From contig JADYZW010000021.1 in assembly GCA_020852955.1 (NCBI GenBank), forward strand, positions 1 to 64,000: a DNA stretch of 64,000 nt, given 5' to 3'. The position numbers and the translations under genes were made by a program. Under the pieces are notes generated by a model. It saw only the letters and a program-made list of their open reading frames with translations, was not told where the DNA came from and ran no database searches. Source of the stretch: Deltaproteobacteria bacterium. GTDB taxonomy: Bacteria > Desulfobacterota > Binatia > UTPRO1. Numbering within the stretch: the first letter of the stretch is position 1; every line of letters starts with the position of its first letter. This document shows, in pieces, positions 45,347 to 54,499 of this stretch.

Positions 45347-48300
45347 CCGCTGCCGCCGATGCCTGGTACGACGCGCTCGCCGATCGCGCCGAGCTCACGC
45401 GGCGCCAACTGCTCGTGTGGGCGGGAGACCGCGTCGCCGGCGGTGCGCCGGTTTTCGTCGAGGCCGCGCGCTGGCATCTCGACGGTGCGCTCGACGCCGG
45501 GCGGCTGGCGCGCGCCTTCGCCGTGACGGCCGCGCGCGCGGATGCCTTGCGCACGACGGTCGTCGAGATCGACGGCCGGCCCGCGAGCCGGTCGTCGTCC
45601 GGGAGCGCGCCGGTGCTCGAGATCGTGGACCTGGCCGGCCACGCGGCGCCGCGCCGCGCCCTCGACGACCTCGCGCAGGAGAGTATCGCCGCCTGCGCCG
45701 TCGGCAAGGCGCTGGTGGTTCCGGTCCTGGCGCGCCTGGCGTGGGGTCGCCACGTGCTCGTGCTGGCGCAGCATCAGCTGGTGTCCGACTCCTGGTCGTT
45801 CGCCCTCCTGCATCGCCGTCTGGAGGAGGCCTACGAGCGTCCGGTGCCGGACGCCGACACGACGACGGGCTGGCCGCAGTTCGCCGAGTACGTGGCATTC
45901 GAGCGCGCCTACCGGAGGTCGCCCGCGGTCGGCGAGGCGCGGCGACACTGGGAGCGGGTGCGCGCAGGCGGACGGCCGGCGGGCGCGCCGGCGGCGGGCG
46001 AGCGGGAGAGGACACGCGTGCGGCGGATCGTCGTTCCGCTCGGCACCCCGCGGTCGGCCGCGGTGCGGCGCGCCGCGGCGGAGCGCGGGTCGGCCGACGT
46101 CGGGCTCTTCGTGTTCTTCGCCGCGGTCGTGGCGGCGCATCTCCATCGGACGCTCGGTACCGACGACGTCGTCCTCGACGCGCCGTTCGCCAACCGGCCG
46201 TCGGCACGGTTCAAGGAGACGCTCGGCACCTTCATGAACGTCTGTCCGGTGCGCGTGGAGGTCTCGCCGCGCGACCGCTTCCGCGACCTGCGGACGCGGC
46301 TCGCGGCCGCGACCTGGGAGGCCGCGCGCCATCAGACGTTCACGGGACACGGGGGCGGCGTGCCGCACGCCTATGAAGTGCTGGTGAACGTCCACCGCCC
46401 GGCGGTCGCTGCCGCGCGCTTCGGCGCGTGCGCGATGCGCGTCGAGTGGCTCCCGCCGACGCACCGCTTCGGCGCCGCCGCGGTGGCGGTCCACGACTTC
46501 GGCGCGACGGGCGAGCTCACGCTCGTGGTCGATCTCAACGAAGCCGTGTTCTCGGCGGGCAGCCGCGCGGCGTTCGCGGCGTCGCTCCTGCGGCTCGTCG
46601 ACGAGCAGCTCGTCGACGGCGACCGCCGGCTCGCCGGCGCGGAGCGGGCCGGCGCGGCGACGGCGCCGCCGGCCGGGGGCGGTGCCGCGTCCGCGGCGCG
46701 GGAGGCGACGCTGTGGTCGGGTTTCGTCGCGCGCGCGGAGGCGGCTCCCGAGGCGGTCGCGGTGCGCTCTGGCGACGCGACGGTGACCTACGGGGAGCTC
46801 TTGCGTCAGGCGACGGACGCGGCGAGTCGCCTCTCGGCGGCCGGGGCCGGGCGCGACACGGTGGTCGGGGTCTGGGGCGCGCGCGGACCGCGCTGGCTCC
46901 GCGCGCTGCTCGGCGTGCTCGCCGCCGGCGCCGTCTACTTGCCGCTCGATCCGAGCTGGCCGCTGCGGCGCGTCGGCGAGGTGCTGCGGCGGAGCGGCGC
47001 GCGGCTGTTCGTCGCCGACGGGGCGCCACCCGACCTTGCGTCGCGGGTCGCGTCGCCGGGTGACGCCTGGCGGGTGATCGCGATCGACGGGCCGGTCGTC
47101 GACGCGTCATCGGCGGCGCCGCCGCCCGGACCGCACGCCGGCGACGTCGCCTATGCCTTCTACACCTCGGGATCGACGGGCGCGCCGAAGGGGGCGCTCG
47201 TGGAGCACGCCGGCCTCCGCAATCACCTGGACGCGAAGGTGGCGCTCCTCGGGCTCGGCCCCGGCGATCGGGTCGCGCAGAGCGCGACCGCCGGGTTCGA
47301 CGTGTCGCTCTGGCAATGCCTCGCGCCGCTGCTCGCGGGCGCGGAGGTCGACATCCTGCCCGATGACGTCGCGCGCGCGCCGGCAACGCTCGCGCGGGTC
47401 GCGACGGAGCGGCGCGTGACCATCCTGGAGGTCGTGCCGACCGTGCTCCGGGTCGTCCTCGATGCGGAGGAGGACGGAGCCGACGGCGACGGCGCGGGAG
47501 GCGCGCCGCTCGCGGCCCTGCGGTTCCTCGTCGTGACGGGCGAGGCGCTGCCGCCGGAGCTCTGTCGCCGGTGGTTCGCGCGCCGTCCGACGGTGCCGCT
47601 GGTGAACGCCTACGGGCCCACCGAGTGTGCCGACGACGTCACCCATCACGTGCTGCGCGCGGCGCCGCCGCCCGATGTGGTCGTGGTCCCGATCGGGCGC
47701 CCGATCCCGGGGATGACGGTGTACGTCCTCGATGCGGCGCTGCGGCCGGCGCCCGACGGCGAGCCGGGGGAGCTTTGCGTGGCCGGTGTGGGCGTCGCGC
47801 GCGGCTATCTCGGCGATCCGGAGCGGAGCGCGGCGGCGTTCGTGACCCGGCCTCTCGGTCCCGTCGGGGACGACGTGCGCGTGTATCGCACCGGCGATCG
47901 CGGCCGCCGTCTGCCCGACGGGACGTTCGTGTGGCTCGGGAGGCTCGACGCGCAGGTGAAGATCCGCGGCATGCGCGTCGAGCCCGCGGAGGTGGAGGCG
48001 ACGCTCGGAGAGCACCCGGACGTCCGGCAGGCGGTGGTCGTCGCGCATGGATCCGCGGCCGCGGATCCACGGCTCGTGGCCTACGTGGTCCTGGCGAGGG
48101 CGGATGCGCGCGGCGCGGAGGCGCCGTCCGGCGGCGATCTGGAGCGGGCGCGCGTCCGCGAGTGGGAGCGGCTCTGGGACGATACCTACGCGCGCGAGTC
48201 GCCGGCGGCGTCCGACGCGGCGTTCGACACGGCCGGATGGCGCAGCCGCTACACGCGGCGTCCGATTCCCGCCGCCGAGATGCGCGAGTGGCTCGACGGC

Positions 48301-49896
48301 GCCGTCGGCCGCGTGCGCGCGCTCGCGCCGCGCATCGTGCTCGAGATCGGCTGCGGCTCGGGCATGATGCTCGCGCGCCTGGCGCCGACGTGCGCGCGCT
48401 GGCTCGCGGTCGATTGCTCGGCGGCGGCGGTGGACGGGGTGCGCCGCCGCCATCTCGCGGACGGCCGCCTGCCGCACGTCGCTGTCGAGCGCGCCGCGGC
48501 GCACGCGCTCGCGCTTCCTCCCGGGTTCCACCCCGATCTGGTGCTGCTGAACTCGGTGGCGCAGTACTTTCCGAGCCTCGCGTACCTGCGCGCGGTGCTC
48601 GTGAACGCGTGGGCGATGCTCGACGAGGCCGGCGCGATCTTCGTCGGCGACGTGCGCTCGCTGCCGCTCGCCCGGACGTTGCACACGAGCGTCGAGCTCG
48701 CGCGCGCCCCCGGCCGGTGCGCGGTCGGCGAGGTGCGCGCGCGGATCGAGCACGGCCTCGCGCGCGAGCACGAGCTCCTGATCGACCCGGCGTTCTTCGC
48801 GGCGCTCGCCCGCACCCACGGGGGAACCGTCGACGTGGAGCTGAAGCGCGGGCGCGTCCACAACGAGCTGACCCGCTTCCGCTACGACGTGACGTGGCGG
48901 CGGGGAGGAGACGCGGCCGGACCGGAGGACGCGGTGGTCCGGTTCGCCGCGTATCCGACGCTCGCCGAGGTGCGCGGGCGCCTCGTCGAGACGCCCGCGG
49001 CCGCGCTCGTCCTCCACGACGTGCCGAACCCCCGGCTGCAACGCGAGGTGCTCGCGGTCGAGCTCCTCGCCGCGGCGCGCGACGCCGCGCGCGTCGAGGA
49101 CGTGCGGGACGAGATCGCGGCGCGTCCCCTCGCGCCGGGCCTCGATCCCGAGGATCTCTGGACGTCGCCCCTCGGGGCCGATCGCGACCTGGTGATCGGA
49201 TGGTCGCGGGCGGGGTTGGACCGGTACGACGCGCGCTTGCGACCGCGCCGGTGCGGCGCGCGCGGCGGCGGCGCTGATCGGGCGGCGCGGGGCCGCGGCT
49301 TCCCGGGCGCGCCGCTGTCCGGGTCCGTCGAGGCCGCGGCGCACGCCAACGATCCCGGGGGGACGGCGACGATTGGGGCGCGTCTCGAGGCGCTGCGCGC
49401 GTTCGTCCGCGCCCGGCTCCCCGAGGCGTCGGTGCCGGCGACGTTCGTGGCGGTGCCGGAGGTGCCCCGCACGCCGAACGGCAAGGTCGATCACGCGGCG
49501 CTCGCGGCGCATGGGGAGGCCGGCATCCCGGTGCCGTGCGACGCCCTGCCGGCCTCGTCGCTCGAGCGGGCGGTCGCCGCGATCTGGGGTCGGTTCCTCG
49601 GCGTCTCCGAGGTCGGACGCGACGACGACTTCTTCGCGCTCGGCGGCGACTCCCTCCTGGTCTATCGCGTGCTCCGGGCGCTGCGCGCCGAGGTCGGCGT
49701 CGAGCTCGACCCGGAGCGCTTCCTGGCGCGCCCCACGGTGGCCGGCGCCGCCGCGGCGATCGCGGCTGCCGCTTTCGCGGGACTCGACGCCGCCGAGGCC
49801 GACGCGCTTCTCGCCGAGGTCGAAGCGCATCCGGATGGCGGAGCGGCCGCGCCGCACAACGGCGACGGCCCGGCCCGGGAGGACGTCGATGCGTGA
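45343..49896 (+). CDS. NRPS module 1: C-A-MT-T (lipid-receiving, methylating)
   Basis: A 1517-residue nonribosomal peptide synthetase. The condensation domain (about 15-425) should join the FAAL-ACP acyl chain to the first amino acid, but its active motif reads His144-Gln145-x3-Asp149-Ser150 instead of HHxxxDG, so the catalytic second His is Gln. The adenylation domain (about 455-1400) has YTSGSTGAPKG at 607 and NAYGPTE at 755; pocket residues read D-V-W-E-V-T-A-D-D-K, with acidic positions that suit a diamino acid such as Dap. A methyltransferase is inserted after core A8 (about 940-1250; LEIGCGSGMM at 1000), the site of N-methyltransferases. The thiolation domain has Ser1437 in LGGDSL. Its end overlaps the next NRPS by eight bases. 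Confidence 0.92.
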   Translation: MTAAADAWYDALADRAELTRRQLLVWAGDRVAGGAPVFVEAARWHLDGALDAGRLARAFAVTAARADALRTTVVEIDGRPASRSSSGSAPVLEIVDLAGHAAPRRALDDLAQESIAACAVGKALVVPVLARLAWGRHVLVLAQHQLVSDSWSFALLHRRLEEAYERPVPDADTTTGWPQFAEYVAFERAYRRSPAVGEARRHWERVRAGGRPAGAPAAGERERTRVRRIVVPLGTPRSAAVRRAAAERGSADVGLFVFFAAVVAAHLHRTLGTDDVVLDAPFANRPSARFKETLGTFMNVCPVRVEVSPRDRFRDLRTRLAAATWEAARHQTFTGHGGGVPHAYEVLVNVHRPAVAAARFGACAMRVEWLPPTHRFGAAAVAVHDFGATGELTLVVDLNEAVFSAGSRAAFAASLLRLVDEQLVDGDRRLAGAERAGAATAPPAGGGAASAAREATLWSGFVARAEAAPEAVAVRSGDATVTYGELLRQATDAASRLSAAGAGRDTVVGVWGARGPRWLRALLGVLAAGAVYLPLDPSWPLRRVGEVLRRSGARLFVADGAPPDLASRVASPGDAWRVIAIDGPVVDASSAAPPPGPHAGDVAYAFYTSGSTGAPKGALVEHAGLRNHLDAKVALLGLGPGDRVAQSATAGFDVSLWQCLAPLLAGAEVDILPDDVARAPATLARVATERRVTILEVVPTVLRVVLDAEEDGADGDGAGGAPLAALRFLVVTGEALPPELCRRWFARRPTVPLVNAYGPTECADDVTHHVLRAAPPPDVVVVPIGRPIPGMTVYVLDAALRPAPDGEPGELCVAGVGVARGYLGDPERSAAAFVTRPLGPVGDDVRVYRTGDRGRRLPDGTFVWLGRLDAQVKIRGMRVEPAEVEATLGEHPDVRQAVVVAHGSAAADPRLVAYVVLARADARGAEAPSGGDLERARVREWERLWDDTYARESPAASDAAFDTAGWRSRYTRRPIPAAEMREWLDGAVGRVRALAPRIVLEIGCGSGMMLARLAPTCARWLAVDCSAAAVDGVRRRHLADGRLPHVAVERAAAHALALPPGFHPDLVLLNSVAQYFPSLAYLRAVLVNAWAMLDEAGAIFVGDVRSLPLARTLHTSVELARAPGRCAVGEVRARIEHGLAREHELLIDPAFFAALARTHGGTVDVELKRGRVHNELTRFRYDVTWRRGGDAAGPEDAVVRFAAYPTLAEVRGRLVETPAAALVLHDVPNPRLQREVLAVELLAAARDAARVEDVRDEIAARPLAPGLDPEDLWTSPLGADRDLVIGWSRAGLDRYDARLRPRRCGARGGGADRAARGRGFPGAPLSGSVEAAAHANDPGGTATIGARLEALRAFVRARLPEASVPATFVAVPEVPRTPNGKVDHAALAAHGEAGIPVPCDALPASSLERAVAAIWGRFLGVSEVGRDDDFFALGGDSLLVYRVLRALRAEVGVELDPERFLARPTVAGAAAAIAAAAFAGLDAAEADALLAEVEAHPDGGAAAPHNGDGPAREDVDA

Positions 49897-52800
49897 TCGG
49901 ATCGCGCGCCTCGAGGCGCTCTCCGCCGAGCAGCAGGCGCTCCTCGTCCGTCGGCTCGGCGCGCGCGCGGCCGGAGCGCCGGGCCTCGAGCCCGTCCCTC
50001 GCCGGCCGGGAGTCAACGTCTTCCGGGCGTCGTTTGCGCAGGAGCGGCTCTGGTTCCTGGAGCAGGTGGCGGCGGGGAACGCCGCCTACACCGTGGCCGG
50101 CGCCTTCGAGGCTTGCGGCCGTCTCGACCTCGGCGCGTTGCGGACGAGCTTCGCGGCGGTGATCGCGCGCCACGAGAGCTTCCGCACGACCTTCGTGGGC
50201 ATGGACGGCCGGCCGATGCAGGTCGTGTCCCCGGTGGCGCCGGTCGCGTGGACGATGCGCGATCTTCGCGACGAGGGCGCGCCGGAGGCGGCGCTCCGGG
50301 CGGAGATCGACCGCGAGGTCGCGCGTCCGTTCGATCCGAGCCGCGGACCGCTGCTGCGCCTGCGGGTGCTCGCGCTCGGCGCCGGACGACACGTCGTCGT
50401 TCTCACGATGCATCACCTGATCGCCGACGCGTGGTCGGTCGGCATCCTGGTCCGGGAGCTCTCGGCGCTCTATCGCGCCGCCGTGCGGGGCGAAGCCGCC
50501 GCGCTCGACGCCTCCGTCCTCCAGTACGCGGACTACGCCGAGTGGCAGCGTCGTGCCGCCGGAGCGGGGTGGGACGGTGCGACGTCCTATTGGCGGCGGC
50601 AGCTCGAAGGCGCGCCCTATCCCGACGTCGCCGCGGGCAACCGCCTCGCCTTTCGGGGCGGGGCGGTGCGCGGCGAGCTCGGACGAGGAGTGACCGAGGG
50701 TCTCCGCGCGCTCGCGCGCGCCGAGGGCGTCACGGCGTTCGCGGTTGCGCTCGCGGCGTGGAAGGTGGTCGTGGCGCGGGCGACGGCGCTCGACGACGTC
50801 ACCGTCCTCTCGCCGGTCGCCAATCGCGAGCGCTCCGAGCTCGCGGCCGTCGTCGGCTTCTTCGTGAACCTGGTCGCGCTCCGGACGCGGCTCGACGACG
50901 ATCCCCCGGTCGCGGAGCTGGTGCGGCGCGTGGGGCGCGTGGTGCGCGACGCCTTCCGCCACCAGGCGCTGCCCTTCGAGTTGGTGCTCGGCGAGCTCGG
51001 CGTCGACCGCACGCTGGCGCGGCCGCCGCTCAGCCCGTTCGCGTTCGCCCTGGAGCGTCCCGTCGACGGCGCGATCGACCTCCCCGGCGTCCGGCTCGCC
51101 GCGATCCCGCTCGAGATCCGCACGAGCCGGACGGACCTGGCGCTGATCGTGGTGGAGCGGGAGGCGCCGGCGGCGTGGAGCGCGCGGCTCGAGTACGACC
51201 GAGGGCTCTACGAGGCGCACGAGGTCGCCGCGCTGCTCGCCGACTTCGAGGCCTGTCTCGGCGGCTTCGTGGCGGATCCGACGCGCCGGATCTCCACCCT
51301 GCGCTCGCCGAGGGCGCTTCCCCCGACGGCGGTCGCGGATCCGGCGACGGTCTGGGGACGCTTCCTCGCGCAAGCGGCGAAGAGCCCCCGTGCCGTCGCG
51401 GTGCGTGCGGCCGCGCGCGTCCTCACCTACGAGGGCGTGCGGGATCGGGCGCTCGCGCTCGCGGCGCGACTCGGCCGCACCGGCATCGGTCGGGGCGACG
51501 TCGTAGCCTTGGCGGCGGCGCGCGGCCCGCAATGGATCGCGGCGGTGCTCGGCATCTGGGGCGCCGGCGGGGTGTACCTGCCGCTCGATCCACGATGGCC
51601 GGCGGCGCGTGTGCGCGACGTGCTCGAGCGGAGCGGCGCGCGGGTGGCGCTCTGCGACGATGCGGCCGCGGAGGCACTCGTGGACGGTCCCGCGCGACGT
51701 TCGCTGCGCCTCGACGCGGCGATGGTGGGCGCGCCGGACGCGTCGGCCGAGGCGCCGGCCGGTCCCGCGCGGGACGACGTCGCCTACCTGCTCTATACCT
51801 CCGGCTCCACCGGCGTGCCGAAGGGCGCGCTCATCGAGCACGCCGGCCTCGCGAATCACCTCGACGCGAAGATCGCGCTCCTCGGGATCGGCGCCGGGGA
51901 CCGGATCGCGCAGACCGCGCCGACGACCTTCGACGTGTCGTTGTGGCAGGGCCTCGCCCCGCTGCTCGTAGGGGCCGAGGTCGTGGTGCTCGACGACGCC
52001 GCGGCGACGGACCCCGCCGGCTTGCCGGCGGCGGTCGCGCGCGATGGGGTCACGGTGCTCGAGCTCGTGCCGAGCGTCCTCCGACTCGTGCTCGACGCGG
52101 CCGCGGACGAGGAGGCGGCGCTCGCCGGTCTCCGCTGGCTGCTCGTCACGGGGGAGGCGTTGCCGCCGGCGCTGTGCCGTCGATGGCTCGTCCGCCATCC
52201 AGCCATTCCGCTCGTGAATGCGTACGGGCCGACGGAGTGTGCCGACGACGTCGCGCACCACGTCGTCCGGACGGCGCCCCCGGAGGACGCGGCGCGCGTC
52301 CCGATCGGGACGCCGATTCCCGGGATGTCCTTGGTTCTTCTCGACGCGCGGCTCGCGCCGGTCGCATCCGGGGAGGTCGGCGAGATCTGCGTCGGCGGTA
52401 TCGGCGTGGGGCGGGGGTATCACGGCGACCCCGCGCGCACGGCGGCGGTCTTCATCGAGCCGGCGAGGTCGCGCGGCGCGGCGTTGCCCAGGCTCTACCG
52501 CACCGGCGACCTCGGTCGGCGCCTCCCCGACGGGACGTTCGAGTGGCTCGGTCGGGTCGATACCCAAGTGAAGCTCGGCGGGGTGCGGATCGAGCCCGAG
52601 GAGGTGGAAGCCGTGCTCGCCATGCACCCGGCCGTGCGGTGCGCCGCCGTCGTGGCGACGCCGCTCGACGCCCCGTCGCGTCTCGTGGCGTACGTCGCAG
52701 CCGCCCTCGCGGACGCGGAGGCGGCAGCGGATCTCGCGGCGCGGCTCCGCGCCTGGGCGGCCGAACGCCTGCCGGCCGCCATGGTGCCCGCCGTCGTCGT

Positions 52801-54499
52801 CGTGCGGGCGGCGCTCCCGCTGACGGCCCACGGCAAGGTCGATCGGCGGACGCTCGCGCTCGAGGCGTCGAACGCGAGCCCTCCGCGGCCGACCGCGCCG
52901 TCCGCCGTGCCGGAGACGCCGATCGAGCGCCGGCTCGCGACGCTCTGGACGGAGATCCTCGGCGTCGAGGTGCGAGCCGCGAGTGACGGGTTCTTCGCGC
53001 TCGGCGGCGACTCGCTCGCCGCTCTCCGGTTGGTTGCGACGGCGCGGCGCTACGGGATCGTCCTGACGGCGCAGCAGATCTTCGAGACCCCGACGCTCGC
53101 CGCGCTCGCGCGCGTCGCGTCCGCCGCGCCGCCGCCGGCGGAGCAGGGCGTCGTCGTGGGCGACGTCGAACCGACGCCGATCCAGCGCATGTTCCTCGCG
53201 GCCGATCTTCCGCGCCCGGAGCACTACAACATGGCGATGCTGCTCGAGGTCGACTGCCGCCTCGAGCCGACGTCGCTGGCGGTCGCCGTCGAGCACCTCG
53301 TGCGCCATCACGATGCGCTCCGCTCGCGTCTTCGCCGCGACGGGGGGCGGCCGCGACTCTCGATCGCCGGCCTCGAAGGGCCGGTGCCGTATACGCACGT
53401 CGATCTCGCCGGGTGCGACCGAAGTGAGGCGGCCGCCGCGATCGAAGCCGCGGCCGCGGCGGAGCAGGCGAGCCTGGACCTCGAGCGCGGGCCGATCGTG
53501 CGCGTGCGGTCGTTCGACCTCGGGGCGGGACGATCGAGCCGGCTGCTGGTCGTCGTGCATCACCTCGCCTGCGACGCGGCCTCGTGGCCGATCCTGCTCG
53601 AGGACCTCGCCGCGGTGTATGCGCAGGTCGAGGCCGGCGCGCCGATCGTCCTCCCGGCCAAAACGACGTCCTACCGCGCGTGGGCGGCGCATCTCGCGGC
53701 GCGCGCGCGATGCGAAGTCCGGCGCGACGAGGCGGCGTTCTGGGCGGAGCAGGGCGCCGTCGCGGGTGCGCGTCTGCGGCCGGCGCGGCCGGTCGCGCGC
53801 CCGGCCGTCGCCGAGGTCGCGGTGCACGCCGCCGCGCTCGACGCCGTTGCGACCGCCGCGCTCTCCGCCGTGCTCGCTCGGCGCGGTGCCACCATGGAGA
53901 CGGCGCTCGTCAGCGCCGTCGCGACGGCGGTCGCCGCGGTCGGCGCGGACGACCGCGTGCTGCTCTATCTGGAACGGCACGGACGGGAGGCGGCGAGCGC
54001 CGAGATCGACGTGTCGCGGACCGTCGGATGGTTCACCGCGGTCTTTCCGCTCTGCGTCCGCGTCGCCGCGAGCCGGCGGCCGAGCGACACGCTCGCGGCG
54101 GTCGACCGCCAGATCCGCGCCGTGCCCTCGGGGGGCCTCGGCTGGGGGCTTGCCGCCTTCGGACCTGAGGCGACCGGCGGCGCGGACGGCGGCCTCGTCG
54201 GCGCGCGTCCCGAGATCAGCTGCAACTACCTCGGGCGCATCGATCCACCGCCGGGCCTCGGCTGGCGGCTCGCCCCCGAGTCGGCCGGCAGGGAGGTCGC
54301 CGCGGAGGGGACGCGTCCAACCCTGCTCGACGTGGTTGCGCACGTCGCGGCGGAACGGCTCCATGTCGCGTGGCACTACGACGCGGTGGCGTACGAACGC
54401 GCCGCGATCACGGCGCTCGCGGCGCGAACGCTCGACGAGCTGCGCGGCCTCGCGGCCGGCGCGACCGCGGCCGACGAGGCTCCGGGGAGGTCGTCATGA
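49889..54499 (+). CDS. NRPS module 2: C-A-T-E (epimerising)
   Basis: A 1536-residue synthetase. The condensation domain (about 40-460) has an intact MHHLIADAWS motif (His175, His176, Asp180). The adenylation domain (about 489-990) shows YTSGSTGVPKG and NAYGPTE; its pocket code D-V-W-E-L-T-A-D-D-K differs from module 1 at one position only, so both modules should use the same or a very similar substrate, proposed to be Dap. Thiolation uses Ser1042 (LGGDSL). The C-terminal domain (about 1090-1520) is an epimerase: PTPIQRMF, VVHHLACDAASWPILLEDL (His1224, His1225, Asp1229), RTVGWFTAVFP and CNYLGR. There is no thioesterase or reductase, so release is unexplained. sbnA follows with a four-base overlap. 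Confidence 0.93.
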   Translation: MRDRIARLEALSAEQQALLVRRLGARAAGAPGLEPVPRRPGVNVFRASFAQERLWFLEQVAAGNAAYTVAGAFEACGRLDLGALRTSFAAVIARHESFRTTFVGMDGRPMQVVSPVAPVAWTMRDLRDEGAPEAALRAEIDREVARPFDPSRGPLLRLRVLALGAGRHVVVLTMHHLIADAWSVGILVRELSALYRAAVRGEAAALDASVLQYADYAEWQRRAAGAGWDGATSYWRRQLEGAPYPDVAAGNRLAFRGGAVRGELGRGVTEGLRALARAEGVTAFAVALAAWKVVVARATALDDVTVLSPVANRERSELAAVVGFFVNLVALRTRLDDDPPVAELVRRVGRVVRDAFRHQALPFELVLGELGVDRTLARPPLSPFAFALERPVDGAIDLPGVRLAAIPLEIRTSRTDLALIVVEREAPAAWSARLEYDRGLYEAHEVAALLADFEACLGGFVADPTRRISTLRSPRALPPTAVADPATVWGRFLAQAAKSPRAVAVRAAARVLTYEGVRDRALALAARLGRTGIGRGDVVALAAARGPQWIAAVLGIWGAGGVYLPLDPRWPAARVRDVLERSGARVALCDDAAAEALVDGPARRSLRLDAAMVGAPDASAEAPAGPARDDVAYLLYTSGSTGVPKGALIEHAGLANHLDAKIALLGIGAGDRIAQTAPTTFDVSLWQGLAPLLVGAEVVVLDDAAATDPAGLPAAVARDGVTVLELVPSVLRLVLDAAADEEAALAGLRWLLVTGEALPPALCRRWLVRHPAIPLVNAYGPTECADDVAHHVVRTAPPEDAARVPIGTPIPGMSLVLLDARLAPVASGEVGEICVGGIGVGRGYHGDPARTAAVFIEPARSRGAALPRLYRTGDLGRRLPDGTFEWLGRVDTQVKLGGVRIEPEEVEAVLAMHPAVRCAAVVATPLDAPSRLVAYVAAALADAEAAADLAARLRAWAAERLPAAMVPAVVVVRAALPLTAHGKVDRRTLALEASNASPPRPTAPSAVPETPIERRLATLWTEILGVEVRAASDGFFALGGDSLAALRLVATARRYGIVLTAQQIFETPTLAALARVASAAPPPAEQGVVVGDVEPTPIQRMFLAADLPRPEHYNMAMLLEVDCRLEPTSLAVAVEHLVRHHDALRSRLRRDGGRPRLSIAGLEGPVPYTHVDLAGCDRSEAAAAIEAAAAAEQASLDLERGPIVRVRSFDLGAGRSSRLLVVVHHLACDAASWPILLEDLAAVYAQVEAGAPIVLPAKTTSYRAWAAHLAARARCEVRRDEAAFWAEQGAVAGARLRPARPVARPAVAEVAVHAAALDAVATAALSAVLARRGATMETALVSAVATAVAAVGADDRVLLYLERHGREAASAEIDVSRTVGWFTAVFPLCVRVAASRRPSDTLAAVDRQIRAVPSGGLGWGLAAFGPEATGGADGGLVGARPEISCNYLGRIDPPPGLGWRLAPESAGREVAAEGTRPTLLDVVAHVAAERLHVAWHYDAVAYERAAITALAARTLDELRGLAAGATAADEAPGRSS

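Noticed and set aside
47639..54376. Antisense reading frame of 2245 codons opposite the NRPS genes
   Set aside because: No domain or start signal; the plus strand is unambiguous NRPS sequence with all core motifs.
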